A stretch of DNA of 34,106 bases from Chara braunii (GCA_003427395.1 BFEA01000206.1:98853-132958), one strand, 5' to 3'; numbered from the stretch's first letter, positions 1 through 10,665 are shown. Program-made: numbers and translations. Notes: generated by a model from the letters alone, not told the origin.

Positions 1-690
1 CTTCACATGAATGTGTTTTTCATTAGTCTAGCATCTCTTTGTCTTGTTCATACTTAGTGTGATGTTCCGGTTGATCTTCCCTTCATATGCAAGTGTTTTC
101 CATCTAGTCTACCATCTCTTTGTCTTGTTCATGTTCCGGATTTTTACCTTGTTGAAATCTTCTCCTTTGTGCATGTACTTCCATTATTGTAGTCTCTCAT
201 TGTCAAGTTCATGTTACGGAGCTTTACCTTGTTGGACTCTTCTTCGTTGTGCATGTACTTCCACTAGTCTAGTCTCTCGTTGTCAAGTTCATGTTACGGA
301 GCTTTACTTCGTTGAACTCTTCTCCTTTGTACTTCCATTAGTCTAGTCTCCCATTGTCAAGCTCATGTTCCGGATTTTTACCTTGTTGAACTCTTCTCCT
401 TTGTGCATGTACCTTCATTGGTTTAGTCTCCCATTGTCAAGTTCATGTTACGGGGCTTTACTTCGTTGAACTTTTCTCCTTTGTGCATGTACTTCCATTA
501 GACTAGTCTCTCATTGTCAAGTTCATGTTCCGGATCTTTACCATGTTGATGTCTAATCATTGTGCATGTGCTTCCATTAGTCTAGCCTCCCATTGTCCAG
601 TTCATGTTCCGAATCTTTACCTTGTTGAACTCTTCTCCTTTGTGCATGTACTTCCATTAGTCTAGCCTCTCGTTGTCAAGTTCATGTTTG
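1..690. repeat. 80-bp minisatellite, about nine copies
   Basis: The motif TCAAGTTCATGTTMCGG (first two copies TCTTGTTCAT...) recurs at about 42, 122, 203, 283, 357, 437, 517, 596 and 676, a period of 80 bp with one 74-bp unit that lacks GCATGT. Each unit also contains TTTACCTTGTTGAACTCTTC and GTGCATGTACTTCCATTAG. The array runs off the left edge of the window. Eighty is not a multiple of three, and the open frame across it is a product of the repeat, so I do not call it a gene. Confidence 0.9.
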
Positions 691-869
691 ATATAATCTT
701 GTTTAAATAACCTTCTTCTCTATAATCGTGTGTTTTCCATCGAGCTGGTTTATCGTTATCATGTTTGTATATAATATTCCAAGATATACCTAGTCAACGT
801 TTTCTGTAGGACGAGTGATCAGCGTTTGGTTGCTACTAAGGGGTGATTACTTGATTAGGGTTAGATACT

Positions 870-969
870 TCCTCTCTCTTCCTCTCTCTCTCCTTGTCTC
901 TTTATATTTCCTTTTCCCTCTTCTCTTTCTTTCTCTCTCTCTCTCTCTCTCTCCCTTTTCTACCCCACG

Positions 970-1048
<79 letters not shown>
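870..1048. repeat. CT-rich microsatellite tract
   Basis: A pyrimidine run that becomes pure (CT)n at 981-1048. Serine/leucine-rich or arginine/glutamate-rich open frames on the two strands are low-complexity artefacts. Confidence 0.95.
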
Positions 1049-1051
<3 letters not shown>

Positions 1052-3860
1052 GCCTTGCCCCCACTTTCCCTTTCCCTCTCTTGGCATATGACTAACCCTT
1101 CTCCCCTCACTTAGAAACATTACCAGGGTACGGACGGTGACCGAAATCAGACCTCACTTGGTGGAGAAAGAGGACAAGGGGAGGATAGCCGGTCCCTTGC
1201 GCCACCAAGAAGGCAAAGGAAATGACATTTGAAAAAGTGGGAGAACGGAGGAATCCGGAAGAGAACATAAGTTGAAAGTGAGGTCAGTTTGACTCAACCA
1301 TTTCCCCGACTGCATGACTATGAGAAGAGAATGGGTTGATTGAGCAACAAGAGGGAACAAAGAGCAGCCAAGGAATTTAAAAAGAAAGGCATGTAGGAAG
1401 GGTTATGTGTTGACTCCCAACGGGGGACATTGTATGGATCCTCTTGCTTGTGTGAGATTGTGCAGATGAGTGGTGGCTAGAAATGCCTTGAGCGGGAGGA
1501 ACTGGGCACCGAGAGTAAAAGGGAAGAGGGAAAAAGGGGCTATGGAACCCTTGACATAGAGCCAACCCATGAGAATGACTTATGCGCCTGAGGACTTGGA
1601 ATGGAAATGAGAGTTCAATCATACCAAGGAAATTGTGATGTTATGTGTGCATGCATATGAGGACCCGAAAGGACTAAGGGGCCTACTTCAACGAGGAAAA
1701 CAGCAAATTGTGAGATCGATGGATGCGTAGAGGCGAGGGGGAGAACGGTTCCGCCACCCCCCGATGACGCCATATAGTCACATTGCTTAGGGAAATGGTG
1801 TGTGGCCTAAGGATGACGCTTAGCCTACGCACAAGAGAAGAGAAACACTCAAAGAATTCTTGGACTGTCTGCGTATTGGAAGGAGCAATTGCTTGGGAAC
1901 ACAACAAAGAATAAAAAAAAATCAGCGTTGCGGAACGACCAACGAAGACTACCACCCGACGTGAGGGCTGAGCTACATCCCCTATGGTAAAGCTCTCTCG
2001 CGCGATGGCTCACCCCCATCCATCTCAAAGCACTAGGTGGGGGTGACCTCGGGACGAACGGCCTGCGCCCCGAGCATGAGCGTGGGCGGGCCGAGCCAAC
2101 TGGGACCCGTAGTGGGGTCGAGTAAGGCTCGAAAGTCTACCGGGGTTTGGCGCTACAAAAATGGTGGAGGTGACGGGCATGGGGTTAAATTGACCCTTGC
2201 GATTTCGACGGGGGCGCCCGACGCATTGACGTGTACACAACCCAAGATAAGGAAAATGGATTTGTGTTTGCCCTTTCCCTTGTGAGAAATCAGATTTGAG
2301 GGTGGCTCGGCGCATGGCATGGTCAGGCCTGGAGGTATAACATGCATGCTATGCACTTGATCAGTTGTTCCTCTGAGGAATGGCTCTAGCCCTCCTTCGT
2401 CTGGTGCTGGTGTTCGCCAGTCCGGGGAAGCCTTGGGCAAGTCGCAGGTCGACCCTTCTTCTTCGTATGAAAGAAGGGTTCCGGTTACCTGGCAGGCGGT
2501 TGGTGCTTGGGTTAGGCCAGGTTCCAATGAAAATCCCATGGCGGAGTGATCCGACCGAATGGGTGTTTTCCCCTTCTTCTTTGAGCCCAGCGGGCTCATG
2601 CACTTTGCATTTTTTTTTAATGACTGAAGGAACCAATATGAACACAACAGGTCATCAAGAAAGAACAATCCTACCCTATGAAAGGACAGACAAGTGAAGA
2701 GAAGGGAAATGAAGGGAGTTGTTAGACTCCAAGGAAAACTAGCTCACCCTTGAAGATTCTCACGAGAAGAAACCAACCACTATGTATGAAAGTTGGGGGA
2801 GTGACACTCATTGTCCTGAGAGAAAATCTGTGAGTTATGGGTAGGAAGCGCTGGGTGCACCAAGGGAATGGCACTTGTACTATGTGTGTCCCACTTGGGA
2901 CTTGTGGTTGCATGATGGGATTCGAGCGTCCTGCCTTTCGGAAGGAAAGGATTGGTCTGCACCGGCCAATGCGGGTTGCGAAACGTCGTTCTCTTTTGTA
3001 GGCTGCCGTGTGTTCGTATGTGGAGGTTAGGCCACCGAGCTGTCGGACGGGAGTTTGTCACGTCGGTTGATTAGTAACATTCTCGTTCGAGCAGTGACGG
3101 GCTTCGGCTCGATGATCTGCCGGACGGGGTGTGAAATCTCCTCAGGCAAGGCTTAGCTTGTTGGCAGGCGGAGGGAGTACCACTGTATGCGGACAAAGAC
3201 GGAGCCTCAGAGACGATTAATAGCTTCTCGTAGCATGGTTTTGGGAAAGGTTGATTCTTGTCGGACCGATGGAAGTGAATGCCCGGACGACTGACTTTAT
3301 CCTTGTATTTAGGCACTCGAGGTAATCCTCGGTGTCGGTATGGATGTGCAAAGCGGCAAGACGGGATGGGGTATTCTAGGTAAGGAGGAAAGGGCGAATG
3401 CCTTGCCGAGACCTGGGTACCGCGCTCGCGACGGTTGAGCTGCGCTTGAGGTATGGGATAAAACTATACTGATAGTACCAGCGGAGAGACCATATTGGGA
3501 TGGCCGGTGAGGAGATGACCGGCCCGTATGTGAGGTTGCCTGATTTTTTTTTATGTGTTCCCCCTCTGTAAAAATTGATTGAGATTGGACTGTTGGACGG
3601 GACATATTTCTAAGTCTATCCCCCCCCCCATCTAAGTCTGCACGAGTGAGAGATGATCGGAAGGAAGGAGGATAGAGGTCAATTGGAATGGAACCAAGAG
3701 AAAGAATGTGGACAAATGGATGGCCGGCCGAGGGAATTGTGGGAAGGAGGTACTTAGGGATGGGGAGGTAAAATAGGGAGACCTTGATGAGGGGTCTGAA
3801 ATAATTCTCATCTCGGTTGGTGTCTTTTTATGAAAACAGGGGTCGGGTGCTGAAAACAAG
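1049..3860. other. No recognised gene; mixed-composition DNA before the A-D array
   Basis: About 2.8 kb of moderate-GC sequence, rich in GGA/GAGG on the + strand, like the DNA around the A-D frames and the gag. All frames are broken by stops and none resembles a family I know. It may be the leader or LTR of the same decayed retroelement, but I could not find a matching second LTR. A C9 run lies near 3621. Confidence 0.5.
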
Positions 3861-3905
3861 ATGGCGTGATGATTGTCTTCCCCGATCTATACTAGCGGCC
3901 CGGAA

Positions 3906-4673
3906 ATGCCAGTAGATGTAAAGGATGGGGTATCGGTTGTCCTCCCGGAAAATGGAACGTGGACGGACCTTGAACCAGCGTATCAAACGGTAATGTTGGA
4001 AGGAGAGGATGTTTTCCTTTGGATAGAAACAATATGGACTAATGTCAGCTTGACGAGGTTGTCGCCAAGTTTAATGGATTTGGAATTCCGAGGGACAGTG
4101 GAAGCCCGGGGGTGGGTCTACTTGTCGCAAGATGGGGAGAAAGCTATGATCATAGAGTTGGCACTCGGGAATACGCCGGACGAGTTGTTTAGGAAGGCAG
4201 AAGCAGAGGTTGTGTGGGCTGCATGTCAACGAAGAGAAATGAAAATGGAAAAGGTAGACGTACGGATGAAACTTGGGGATAGAGGAAGCATGAGGCGACC
4301 CGTAAGAACCATGCGATGTGTGCTGCCCTCCTTCCTAGTGGATGCGGTCTTCAGAACTCGGAGCAGGCTAGCGCAAATAAGTCGGTCCATGACGAACCTC
4401 GGGCTGTACCAATGCGCTAGGCAAGATTTTTTTCGGTTATCGGTAAAGATGGGGCCATTCGAGGGAAACTGGGCGGAGGAGCTGGCCGAGATACTAAACT
4501 GCCTTAGCATAGACAATATCTTTGTCCCTAGCGCTGTGCATTGGGGGATAGTCTACAGGAATGTGGCAATAGGGGAGACGTTTCTAGATGGGATAAGGGA
4601 ATTGATGTACGACGAGGAGGACGACCTCAGTGACGAAGATGAAGATGAAGAGATAGAGGACTGGGACTTCTAA
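3906..4673 (+). CDS. Paralog A of a four-member tandem family of unknown function
   Basis: 255 codons open from ATG 3906 to TAA. I do not recognise the family. Landmarks shared with B, C and D are an N-terminal VVLPENGTW block (residues 11-19), SQDG (74-77), a conserved [LI]-x-P-x-F segment (LPSF, 140-143), MGPFEGNW (182-189), then Trp213 and G-E-T-F. The last 20 residues are almost all Asp/Glu, a tail the other copies lack. The ancestral start is probably ATG 3861: it begins Met-Ala like C and D, but two TGA codons follow at once (3867-3872), where C has Arg-Arg. A may therefore be 5' damaged, or may now start at 3906. No signal peptide or membrane segment is evident. It is the first of four same-strand copies that precede a gag, which suggests retroelement cargo. 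Confidence 0.6.
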   Translation: MPVDVKDGVSVVLPENGTWTDLEPAYQTVMLEGEDVFLWIETIWTNVSLTRLSPSLMDLEFRGTVEARGWVYLSQDGEKAMIIELALGNTPDELFRKAEAEVVWAACQRREMKMEKVDVRMKLGDRGSMRRPVRTMRCVLPSFLVDAVFRTRSRLAQISRSMTNLGLYQCARQDFFRLSVKMGPFEGNWAEELAEILNCLSIDNIFVPSAVHWGIVYRNVAIGETFLDGIRELMYDEEDDLSDEDEDEEIEDWDF

Positions 4674-4754
4674 GAGGGGTAGGGTGACTTAACTTAGGGA
4701 GGACGGGTGGTCTGGTATTGTGCAGGAAACGGAAAGGTGACTAGAGAAGAAAGG

Positions 4755-5492
4755 ATGATGGAATACCCCTTCAAAGGTTGGGAACCACGGCGACTCAGAG
4801 GAGGAATAAAAATGCCTATACCAACGAGAAACGGATGGAGAGGGACCAAGTGCGACTGGATTGGGTTTGAGGTTGCCCGAGACTTGTCATATGTATGGAT
4901 AGAGCGGATTTGGAACCCGATAAGGGAAGAGGAAGGTTGGGATGATATAGCAGAAGGCAAGGTAAAGTCAGTCGGAACGATTGTTCTTTCCGAGGATGGG
5001 TGACACCTGTTTTGCACTATGTTAGCAATGGGACAGGACCCGATGTGGCTTCTAGGGGATGCAGAGGCCCGAACCCGAAAGGAAGGCAAGTTGTTCGTCA
5101 ACGAGGGATGGGACGAAGTTAGTAGCAGAGTTGTGATGGGAGGATGGAAGGAGCTTAAACCTCCAAGTCTACGGATAACGGCTTGGGTACCGGAGTTCAT
5201 AGCCGAGTGGTTTGGGGGGGTTGAGCACATTTTAGAAGTAGCCGACTCCATGAGAAAGGTGCATATAGAGTGTGCCTGGATGACTTAGAAGTTCTATGGG
5301 CTCTCATTGAAATATGGGTCCTTTTATGGAGATAAAGTCGAGGAAGTTATCATCGTCCTAAGAATAGGCAGATATGACCGCCTGGAGGTAGAGGCGTAGT
5401 CTTGGGACGCCATAGTTAGTCGGGAGGCGGCGGCCGCACCCTCCTACGTAGACGATGTCTTTAAACTATTTAAGGTGTTGTGGTTCGACTAA
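4755..5492 (+). pseudogene. Paralog B, three in-frame stops
   Basis: A single frame aligns end to end with A, C and D but is interrupted by TGA 5001-5003, TAG 5286-5288 and TAG 5397-5399, ending at TAA 5490-5492. I see no frameshift. Shared landmarks are LSEDG just before the first stop, MGGWKE, WVPEF, YGSFYGD and the final W-x-x-I...S-Y-V-D-D block. It is closest to D: both have an MGGW[KR]E motif and both have TGA-CAC after the conserved glycine. The second stop replaces a Gln codon of A. The start was chosen at ATG 4755 because the homologous region begins there; the frame is open upstream to about 4707. Read as ordinary coding sequence it is dead, unless the first UGA is recoded. Confidence 0.7.
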
Positions 5493-5799
5493 ACAAGGAC
5501 GAGGGATCGATCACCACGAAAAGGCCTGAGTGTGGAGGGTGCTCGTGAATCGAGGTGTAACATAAGAAAGGGGGTGTGTACATTAGGTCGTAGATAGTGC
5601 ATAAGGATCGAAACAAGGAGGAAGTGGCAGCAACCGGAAAAAGGGGGTAGGGGTAGAATTGTATGTGTATGAGTCGTTAATAGCGGCAAGAACCATTGTA
5701 CGATAAGTAGGGAGGGTTGAAAGACTAAAACACGAAAGGAGTGGAATCTCGGTGGGTGCAGCAATCGGACTAAGAAAGCAGGAAAGGAGACATTGCGAG
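5493..5799. other. Spacer between paralogs B and C
   Basis: 307 bp without a gene. A purine-rich stretch containing AAAACACGAAAGGAG lies 50-75 bp before the start of C. A similar ATGAAAACACGAAGG precedes D at 6611, and ATGAAAACAGGGG precedes the old start of A, so the copies seem to share leader sequence. Confidence 0.5.
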
Positions 5800-6591
5800 A
5801 TGGCCCGGCGAATGACGTTCTGGGAGGATAGACCTCGTGGGATCCTGCCACCAAGAATATCAGAAGGCAGGGTTGAAATAAGCCTGCCGGCAAGAAATAC
5901 GATAGGCAATCCGGTAATGGACTGGGTGGGGGTAGAGTTGGTGGAAGATACGGTGTACCTAGTAGTAAGGCTGGAATGGCGTGCAAAAGGGGAGTTCGGG
6001 GGCGTAGACTTGAACCGCCCATGGCGTGTACATGCAACGGGATCCTTACACCTGTCGGAAGAGGGATGGCGGACCTTTGGGATTGCTTTGGCTTCTGGGG
6101 ATGACCCCGTGCGAATGTTCGAAGGGGCATGGCAAATAACCTGGCGGGAGGGGTTTGAGTTTGCAGACCCGGAACGAGATGACGTAACGGCGGAGGTAAA
6201 AGTCGCCGAGGCGGGGGTTTTCGAGCTGCCAAATGAGATCATACGGATGAGTCTACCACCCTTCCTGCTAAGACAAATGGGAGGCGTAGAACGAGTGGAG
6301 CAGGCGGTGACTGCCGTAACTAGGCTAAATTTTGACGAAGCACTAATGTATCGATAATACTATCAGGCCTTCCTAGAGATGGGGCCTTTCGGGGACGAAC
6401 AAGGGCGCGAGGTGCTTTGCATTCTACGAGCAGCGGTAGATACTAGGCCAGGAGTCCCGCAAATAAGTGAGGAGACCATGTGGAGAGTCATCCGGCGGGA
6501 GGTAGGTCGGGGCGCGACCTACACAGATGATCTCTACCGGTTGTACGAACAGCCAGAGGAGGTTACTACTCCCGGGGGTATAGAGGGATAG
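5800..6591 (+). pseudogene. Paralog C, one in-frame stop
   Basis: A frame of 264 codons begins MARRMTF at ATG 5800 and ends at TAG 6589-6591. It is broken once, by TAA 6355-6357, about two thirds of the way through. Landmarks are VEISLP near the N-terminus, LSEEG followed by Trp (the position that is TGA in B and D), LPPFL, MGPFG, and W-x-x-I-R-R-E then A-T-Y-T-D-D. Reading through the stop, the C-terminal part continues in the same frame and aligns with A and D, so the break is one nonsense change rather than a gene boundary. The family is not recognised. The preceding frame is also open from 5752, but the MA(A)RR start is shared with D, which supports 5800. Confidence 0.7.
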
Positions 6592-6712
6592 TTGGGACTA
6601 GAAAAGATAAATGAAAACACGAAGGGCAAGAGAGGCAGTAGGTGGGCGAATTCTGAAGATTGGCTGTAACCCTTTCCATGTGGACTATGCATATGGAATC
6701 ACCAAGGTAAAA

Positions 6713-7540
6713 ATGGCAGCAAGACGTGAGCGAATGGAACGCCAGCCCCGTGTGCGAATGGAACACCAGCCCCGGTACCCCGGACCGCCCTGGAACAACG
6801 GTGGACGATGGGAAATATCCCTCCCGTCGAGTTCTACCTATTGGGGGTTCGACACAGAATGTCGGGCCGTGACTTTGGGAAGGGACGCCGCCTTCATGTT
6901 GGTAGAATGTCGGTGGACAGGGATGAGACTCCACCGAGGACCTGGAGACGATCTGTTTTCCAATCTGGAAGTTACCGGGACCACGTATCTGCCAGAGATC
7001 GGCTGACACTCGTTGGGGGTAGAGAATCTACTAGAGATAGCACAAGGTCACAAGCTGGCACCGGTCTTTGGAAGGACCGCCCGGACGTTGACCCGGATAG
7101 GACAATCGGTCAGGGCAAGAAGGAACGTGGGCTTACTAACCCGGGTGGAAATGGGAGGTTGGAGGGAGTTCAGGGCGCCGACCACACAGCTGAGATGTCG
7201 AGTGCCCCGTTTTATGATAGACCTCGTCTTCGGAAGCCTCGCAAGGGCACGGGAGCTGGTAGACTCAGCGATAGTCTGGGCAGACCACTTTCTCTCCCCT
7301 ACCATTGGGATGTTCTACGATGTCGCTGTGGAGCATGGGCCGTTCTGGGGAAACAGGGTCCACGAATTACTAGAAGTCATCCACATCCTGATGTTTTGTG
7401 CGCCCCGGCTAGACTGGACAGGGTGCGAACGCATAATCCAAAGGGAAATCGAGATAGGGGAGAACTATCTAACAGGGGTGGCTCAACTATTCGAGGAGCC
7501 TACCGAGCCAGAAGAGTCGCGAGGGCGAGAGCGGGATTAA
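6713..7540 (+). pseudogene. Paralog D, open except for one TGA shared with B
   Basis: The homologous start is ATG 6713 (MAARRERM); an in-frame ATG also exists at 6611 in the leader. The frame runs to TAA 7540 with a single interruption, TGA 7004-7006, directly after LPEIG, the equivalent of LSEDG/LSEEG. Downstream landmarks are MGGWREF, RVPRFM, the HGPFWGN block with HELLEV, and I-x-R-E...E-N-Y. The second half (7007-7540) is intact, ending in an Arg/Glu-rich tail. I typed it as a pseudogene, but the shared stop could be recoded, or the halves could be separate proteins. It is the last copy before the gag, on the same strand. Confidence 0.65.
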
Positions 7541-8009
7541 CATCCGCACGCGGGTCAATAGGGCAGATCGAGTATAGTTCGCTGCGTATGGAAGTTCGCC
7601 GATGGAAATAAGAAAGGGGCCTCAGACCTGGATGGCTAAAAACCACTAGAAAAACAAAGAAGGGGGGGGGGCAGACTCCTAATGATTGACCATAACCCTG
7701 AAGTTCAAAAACAGAAAATGCTGCTCAGGAAGACTTTCCATAGCAGGATGCCTAACCCGGACTCCCTCGCGTCGGCCGACGGGACAAGGGCACTACAAAC
7801 GAGCTTGTGATAAAGGAAGCCCAGTCACGTTCATAGCTCGGCTGGGCGGCAGGGCCAGTCATGACTCCTCCGTAAGGAAGGGCAATTAGGAAACAGGGAT
7901 AGGAAAGAGGCTATAAAGTTAAGCCAACAGAGCTGGGAGCCTAGGGAACCTAAATACCTGGTATTGCGTGTGTCCTGGGAATTCTTTGGCTTATGCAGAA
8001 CTAGGCAAA
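7541..8009. other. Spacer between the A-D array and gag, with a purine run
   Basis: No gene seen. A purine-rich run ending in a G tract, about 7650-7671 (AAAAACAAAGAAGG then G's), resembles the polypurine tract next to an LTR, but no LTR could be paired with it. The rest is unassigned. Confidence 0.4.
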
Positions 8010-9085
8010 ATGGCAACGGAGGAGGAGACAGATAACCGTAAGAGTGAAGGAGAACCAGGCTTAGAAGGCAGTGCCGCGCAAAGCGAAGGGAGGAAGAAGG
8101 ACAGAGAATCGATAAATCCGGATGGTACCAAAGGGAACCGAAAGGAAATCTCCACAGGGGAAAGCTCGGGGAAAGCCGGGGGAAGCAGGCAAGGAACCCA
8201 GGGGACCAAGGAAGGCAGAAATAAGGATAGGACAAACCTCCGAAACTCGGAAGGAGCCATGCCTAAGAAAGTAAGGGTCACGAATACGAGGCGCAGACTA
8301 GCCGAGATAGACAAGAGGACCGCGGAATACAAGGCAAGATTGATTGAGGAAATGATGACTGGGAACGAGAAGGTCCTCTGCAGGAGGAGCCCCGGGACGA
8401 ACGGAAAGCCAGCCAAGGTGGGACTGGACAAGGGGATAAAGGTAGTGACCGTGGGGGAACGTCGAGCAAGAGAAGGAAAGAGAGAGAGAACTCTCCGGGG
8501 ATGGAAGCAGAAAAGGCTACGACTTCGCCAATCATGGATAGTAGGGCTAGTCGCCTGCCGATCACGCCAGCCGTAGCACAAGAATGCGAAGGACTTTGGA
8601 GCCTTAGGGAAAGAGTGTTGGGATGGTTTGACCCGGAAGGAACTATGAAAACCAGGGAGGGACAGAAGGCCGACAAGGAAAGTCCGGATAACAGTATGGC
8701 AAGCGAGGCCAGCAGCTCCGAGGGCGGCCTTAAGAAGATAGTGTCGTTCTTCGCACGAGCGCTAAACAAAAATCAAGGCTATCTGGCGGACGTCAAGAAA
8801 AAGCTGACTTTCGATGGAGCAAACATCACGGAGTTTCTAATCGACTACAAGAACCTAGCTGCGTTACTAAAGTGGACCGAGGAGGAAAAGATGGACCATC
8901 TAGGACAGCATGTGTCGTTAAGCCTAGGACGGGACATAATGGTCATTATAGCCGCAAGCCGGTCTTGGAAGGAGACCCGGGATGTGATGACGAGGAAGTA
9001 CCTAGCGGCAGAGAAAATGGCAACGGAGGCCGACCTAGTGGGAGTTCAGAGGAAGAACTTCGCGACAGTTGTATCTATTGTTTAA
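8010..9085 (+). pseudogene. gag: LTR-retrotransposon gag, frameshifted and truncated
   Basis: Gag forms the capsid shell of an LTR retrotransposon. The first part starts at ATG 8010 (MATEEETDNRK), is very hydrophilic, and has a charged, probably coiled segment (RRRLAEIDKR...EYKARLIEEM). The second part lies in another frame: from about 8490 it reads ENSPG then MEAEKATTSP, so one indel in the AGAGAGAGA run at 8475-8490 split one protein. The capsid-like core at about 8810-9066 has FDGANITEFLIDY, LLKWTEEEKMDHLGQHV and SRSWKETRDVM, in the style of the Retrotrans_gag family. From memory it closely resembles gags of Chara braunii. Similarity ends at KNFAT near 9066; no zinc knuckle, protease or reverse transcriptase follows, so the element is cut there. 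Confidence 0.75.
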
Positions 9086-9205
9086 TTTGTTCTGTAATTT
9101 CCGTCCCTTCTACCCTCACTTTGTCACAGGATAGAACACACCTCTGGCACCATAGGGCTTACATCACCGCCCTTCTGCCCAAATAGAACATATTATCAAC
9201 AAAAG

Positions 9206-9472
9206 TCAACCCTTCCCCGGCCAATCAGAATAGCCCGCCATGACAATGGCCACGGGATCTCTGTCACCATCTTTCGCCAAAGCCGGTCTCACCATCGCCA
9301 CGTAAATTGACCTATTGGGCATTGCATAAAGATACTCGATGGTCTTTATCCTCTTACGGGCAGGAAACATAGTCTGACATCGCTGACACCACGACATGGC
9401 CAGATCCCTCTGCTCTAAGTTAGTACTATCTATTAGCCAATCATTGGTTGGCAGAGAGCGATGTACTATTTG
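9206..9472 (-). other. Unrecognised minus-strand reading frame, possible exon or element fragment
   Basis: 88 codons are open between a stop upstream of 9472 and TGA at 9206-9208. The peptide has ordinary, non-repetitive composition: WLIDSTNLEQ, then SWCQRCQTMFPARKR, IEYLYAMPNRSIYVAM and YSDWPGKG. It stands out from its surroundings, where every other frame is low complexity or full of stops. I do not recognise it. It could be part of another mobile element joined to the gag break, or a host exon. Confidence 0.3.
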
Positions 9473-10488
9473 TCATTGTAAGGAAGAGATTTTTGCCGGT
9501 TTAGACGTCTGATCTTTAAACCAGCGGATCAACGTCAGCAGGGAATCGAACTTAACTTTTACAATTGCTACGATGCATTTTTTCCACGGATATTTTACTA
9601 GTGTATTCTTGAGTTAGTTATAGATCAACTACAACTTCAATGTTAATTTTATTTATCGGTTTTTTTACTGTAAACAATTATTTTTTCATTTGTTATTCCT
9701 TAAGCCCCTCGAGGCTCGAGGGATCATATTATGTCTCATATATAGAGGAGTTCACTTTTCATACATAAGTGCATCACATAACTTTACTCTGTAAGCTTAG
9801 CTGGCACGGCCTACTATAATCAATTGGTACTATATCTTCCCCACAAGATATAATGAAGGAGGTTGTACTTAGTACTGAGATTTCTCATATGATATAATTT
9901 TGTATTGTGGCTCAGTTTGCCACATCTCGTTCACAATGCTCTTAACATCTCATTCCTTCAAAGGTCTTGACCTTGAATACTCTGAATGCTTTTACAAAAT
10001 TATCCACACAAAGATGAAGATTGTGCACTCTAAGAAGAGTAAGAACTTGATCCTTAATCTCTTGGTGAGGGCTCTCAATGTCTGTCGTATGATAAGTTTT
10101 GCCTATCGTTTCACTTTATTGCATAAATAATTAATTTTATGATATTTGTTTAATTTTATTATTAATATCATCCTCCTATATAATTCTTATTTTATGAATT
10201 ATTGTGAATTATAAATAATTGACCATTCATAGCATTAGGGTATTTTTTCTCTTATATTATTATTGTAAACAAAAAGTTGACCTATTTCATGACTTCCTTC
10301 GAGACAAAAGTGACTTCTTGTTTCCTTGCATACTACCTCAAGTTGTTATGTCGCTAGTACTTGATATTCACAACTAGCTTCTTGTGAGATAAGAAGTCAA
10401 ATGTATAAAAGAAATAAGGAAGAGGTTGAGGTTTATCTATTCAACAAAGAAGTTCTCTACATTTCTATGGAGACCTTTAAGATATCAT
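9473..10488. other. AT-rich intergenic DNA
   Basis: No gene seen. A small perfect palindrome, CCTCGAGGCTCGAGG, lies near 9706-9720. Composition shifts sharply from the GC-richer retroelement block to AT-rich DNA at about 9480-9560. Confidence 0.6.
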
Positions 10489-10496
10489 ATCGGGAC

Positions 10497-10622
10497 ATGG
10501 ACTACCAATCCGGTTGCCCAAACCACCTTGTTTTTTCGGACGGCCCGATCGGGTAAGGGTCGGATAAGGTTCTACAAAACAAAAGAAAAAAAGAAAAAAA
10601 GAAAAAATAAATAAATAAATAA

Positions 10623-10665
<43 letters not shown>

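Noticed and set aside
44-346. 100-codon frame at the left edge
   Set aside because: It covers four units of the 80-bp minisatellite, whose period is not a multiple of three, so the peptide is not a conserved repeat.
815-1120. Long Ser/Leu-rich and Arg/Glu-rich open frames on both strands
   Set aside because: They lie on a CT microsatellite and are open in several frames at once.
2030-2075. Resemblance of ACTAGGTGGGGGTGACCTC to the 3' part of 5S rRNA
   Set aside because: Only about 20 bases match, with gaps; the expected 5S sequence before and after is absent.
2140-2160. TTTGGCGCTAC as a possible primer-binding site at the end of a 5' LTR
   Set aside because: No second LTR copy or TG...CA boundaries could be found in the window, so the call would be a guess.
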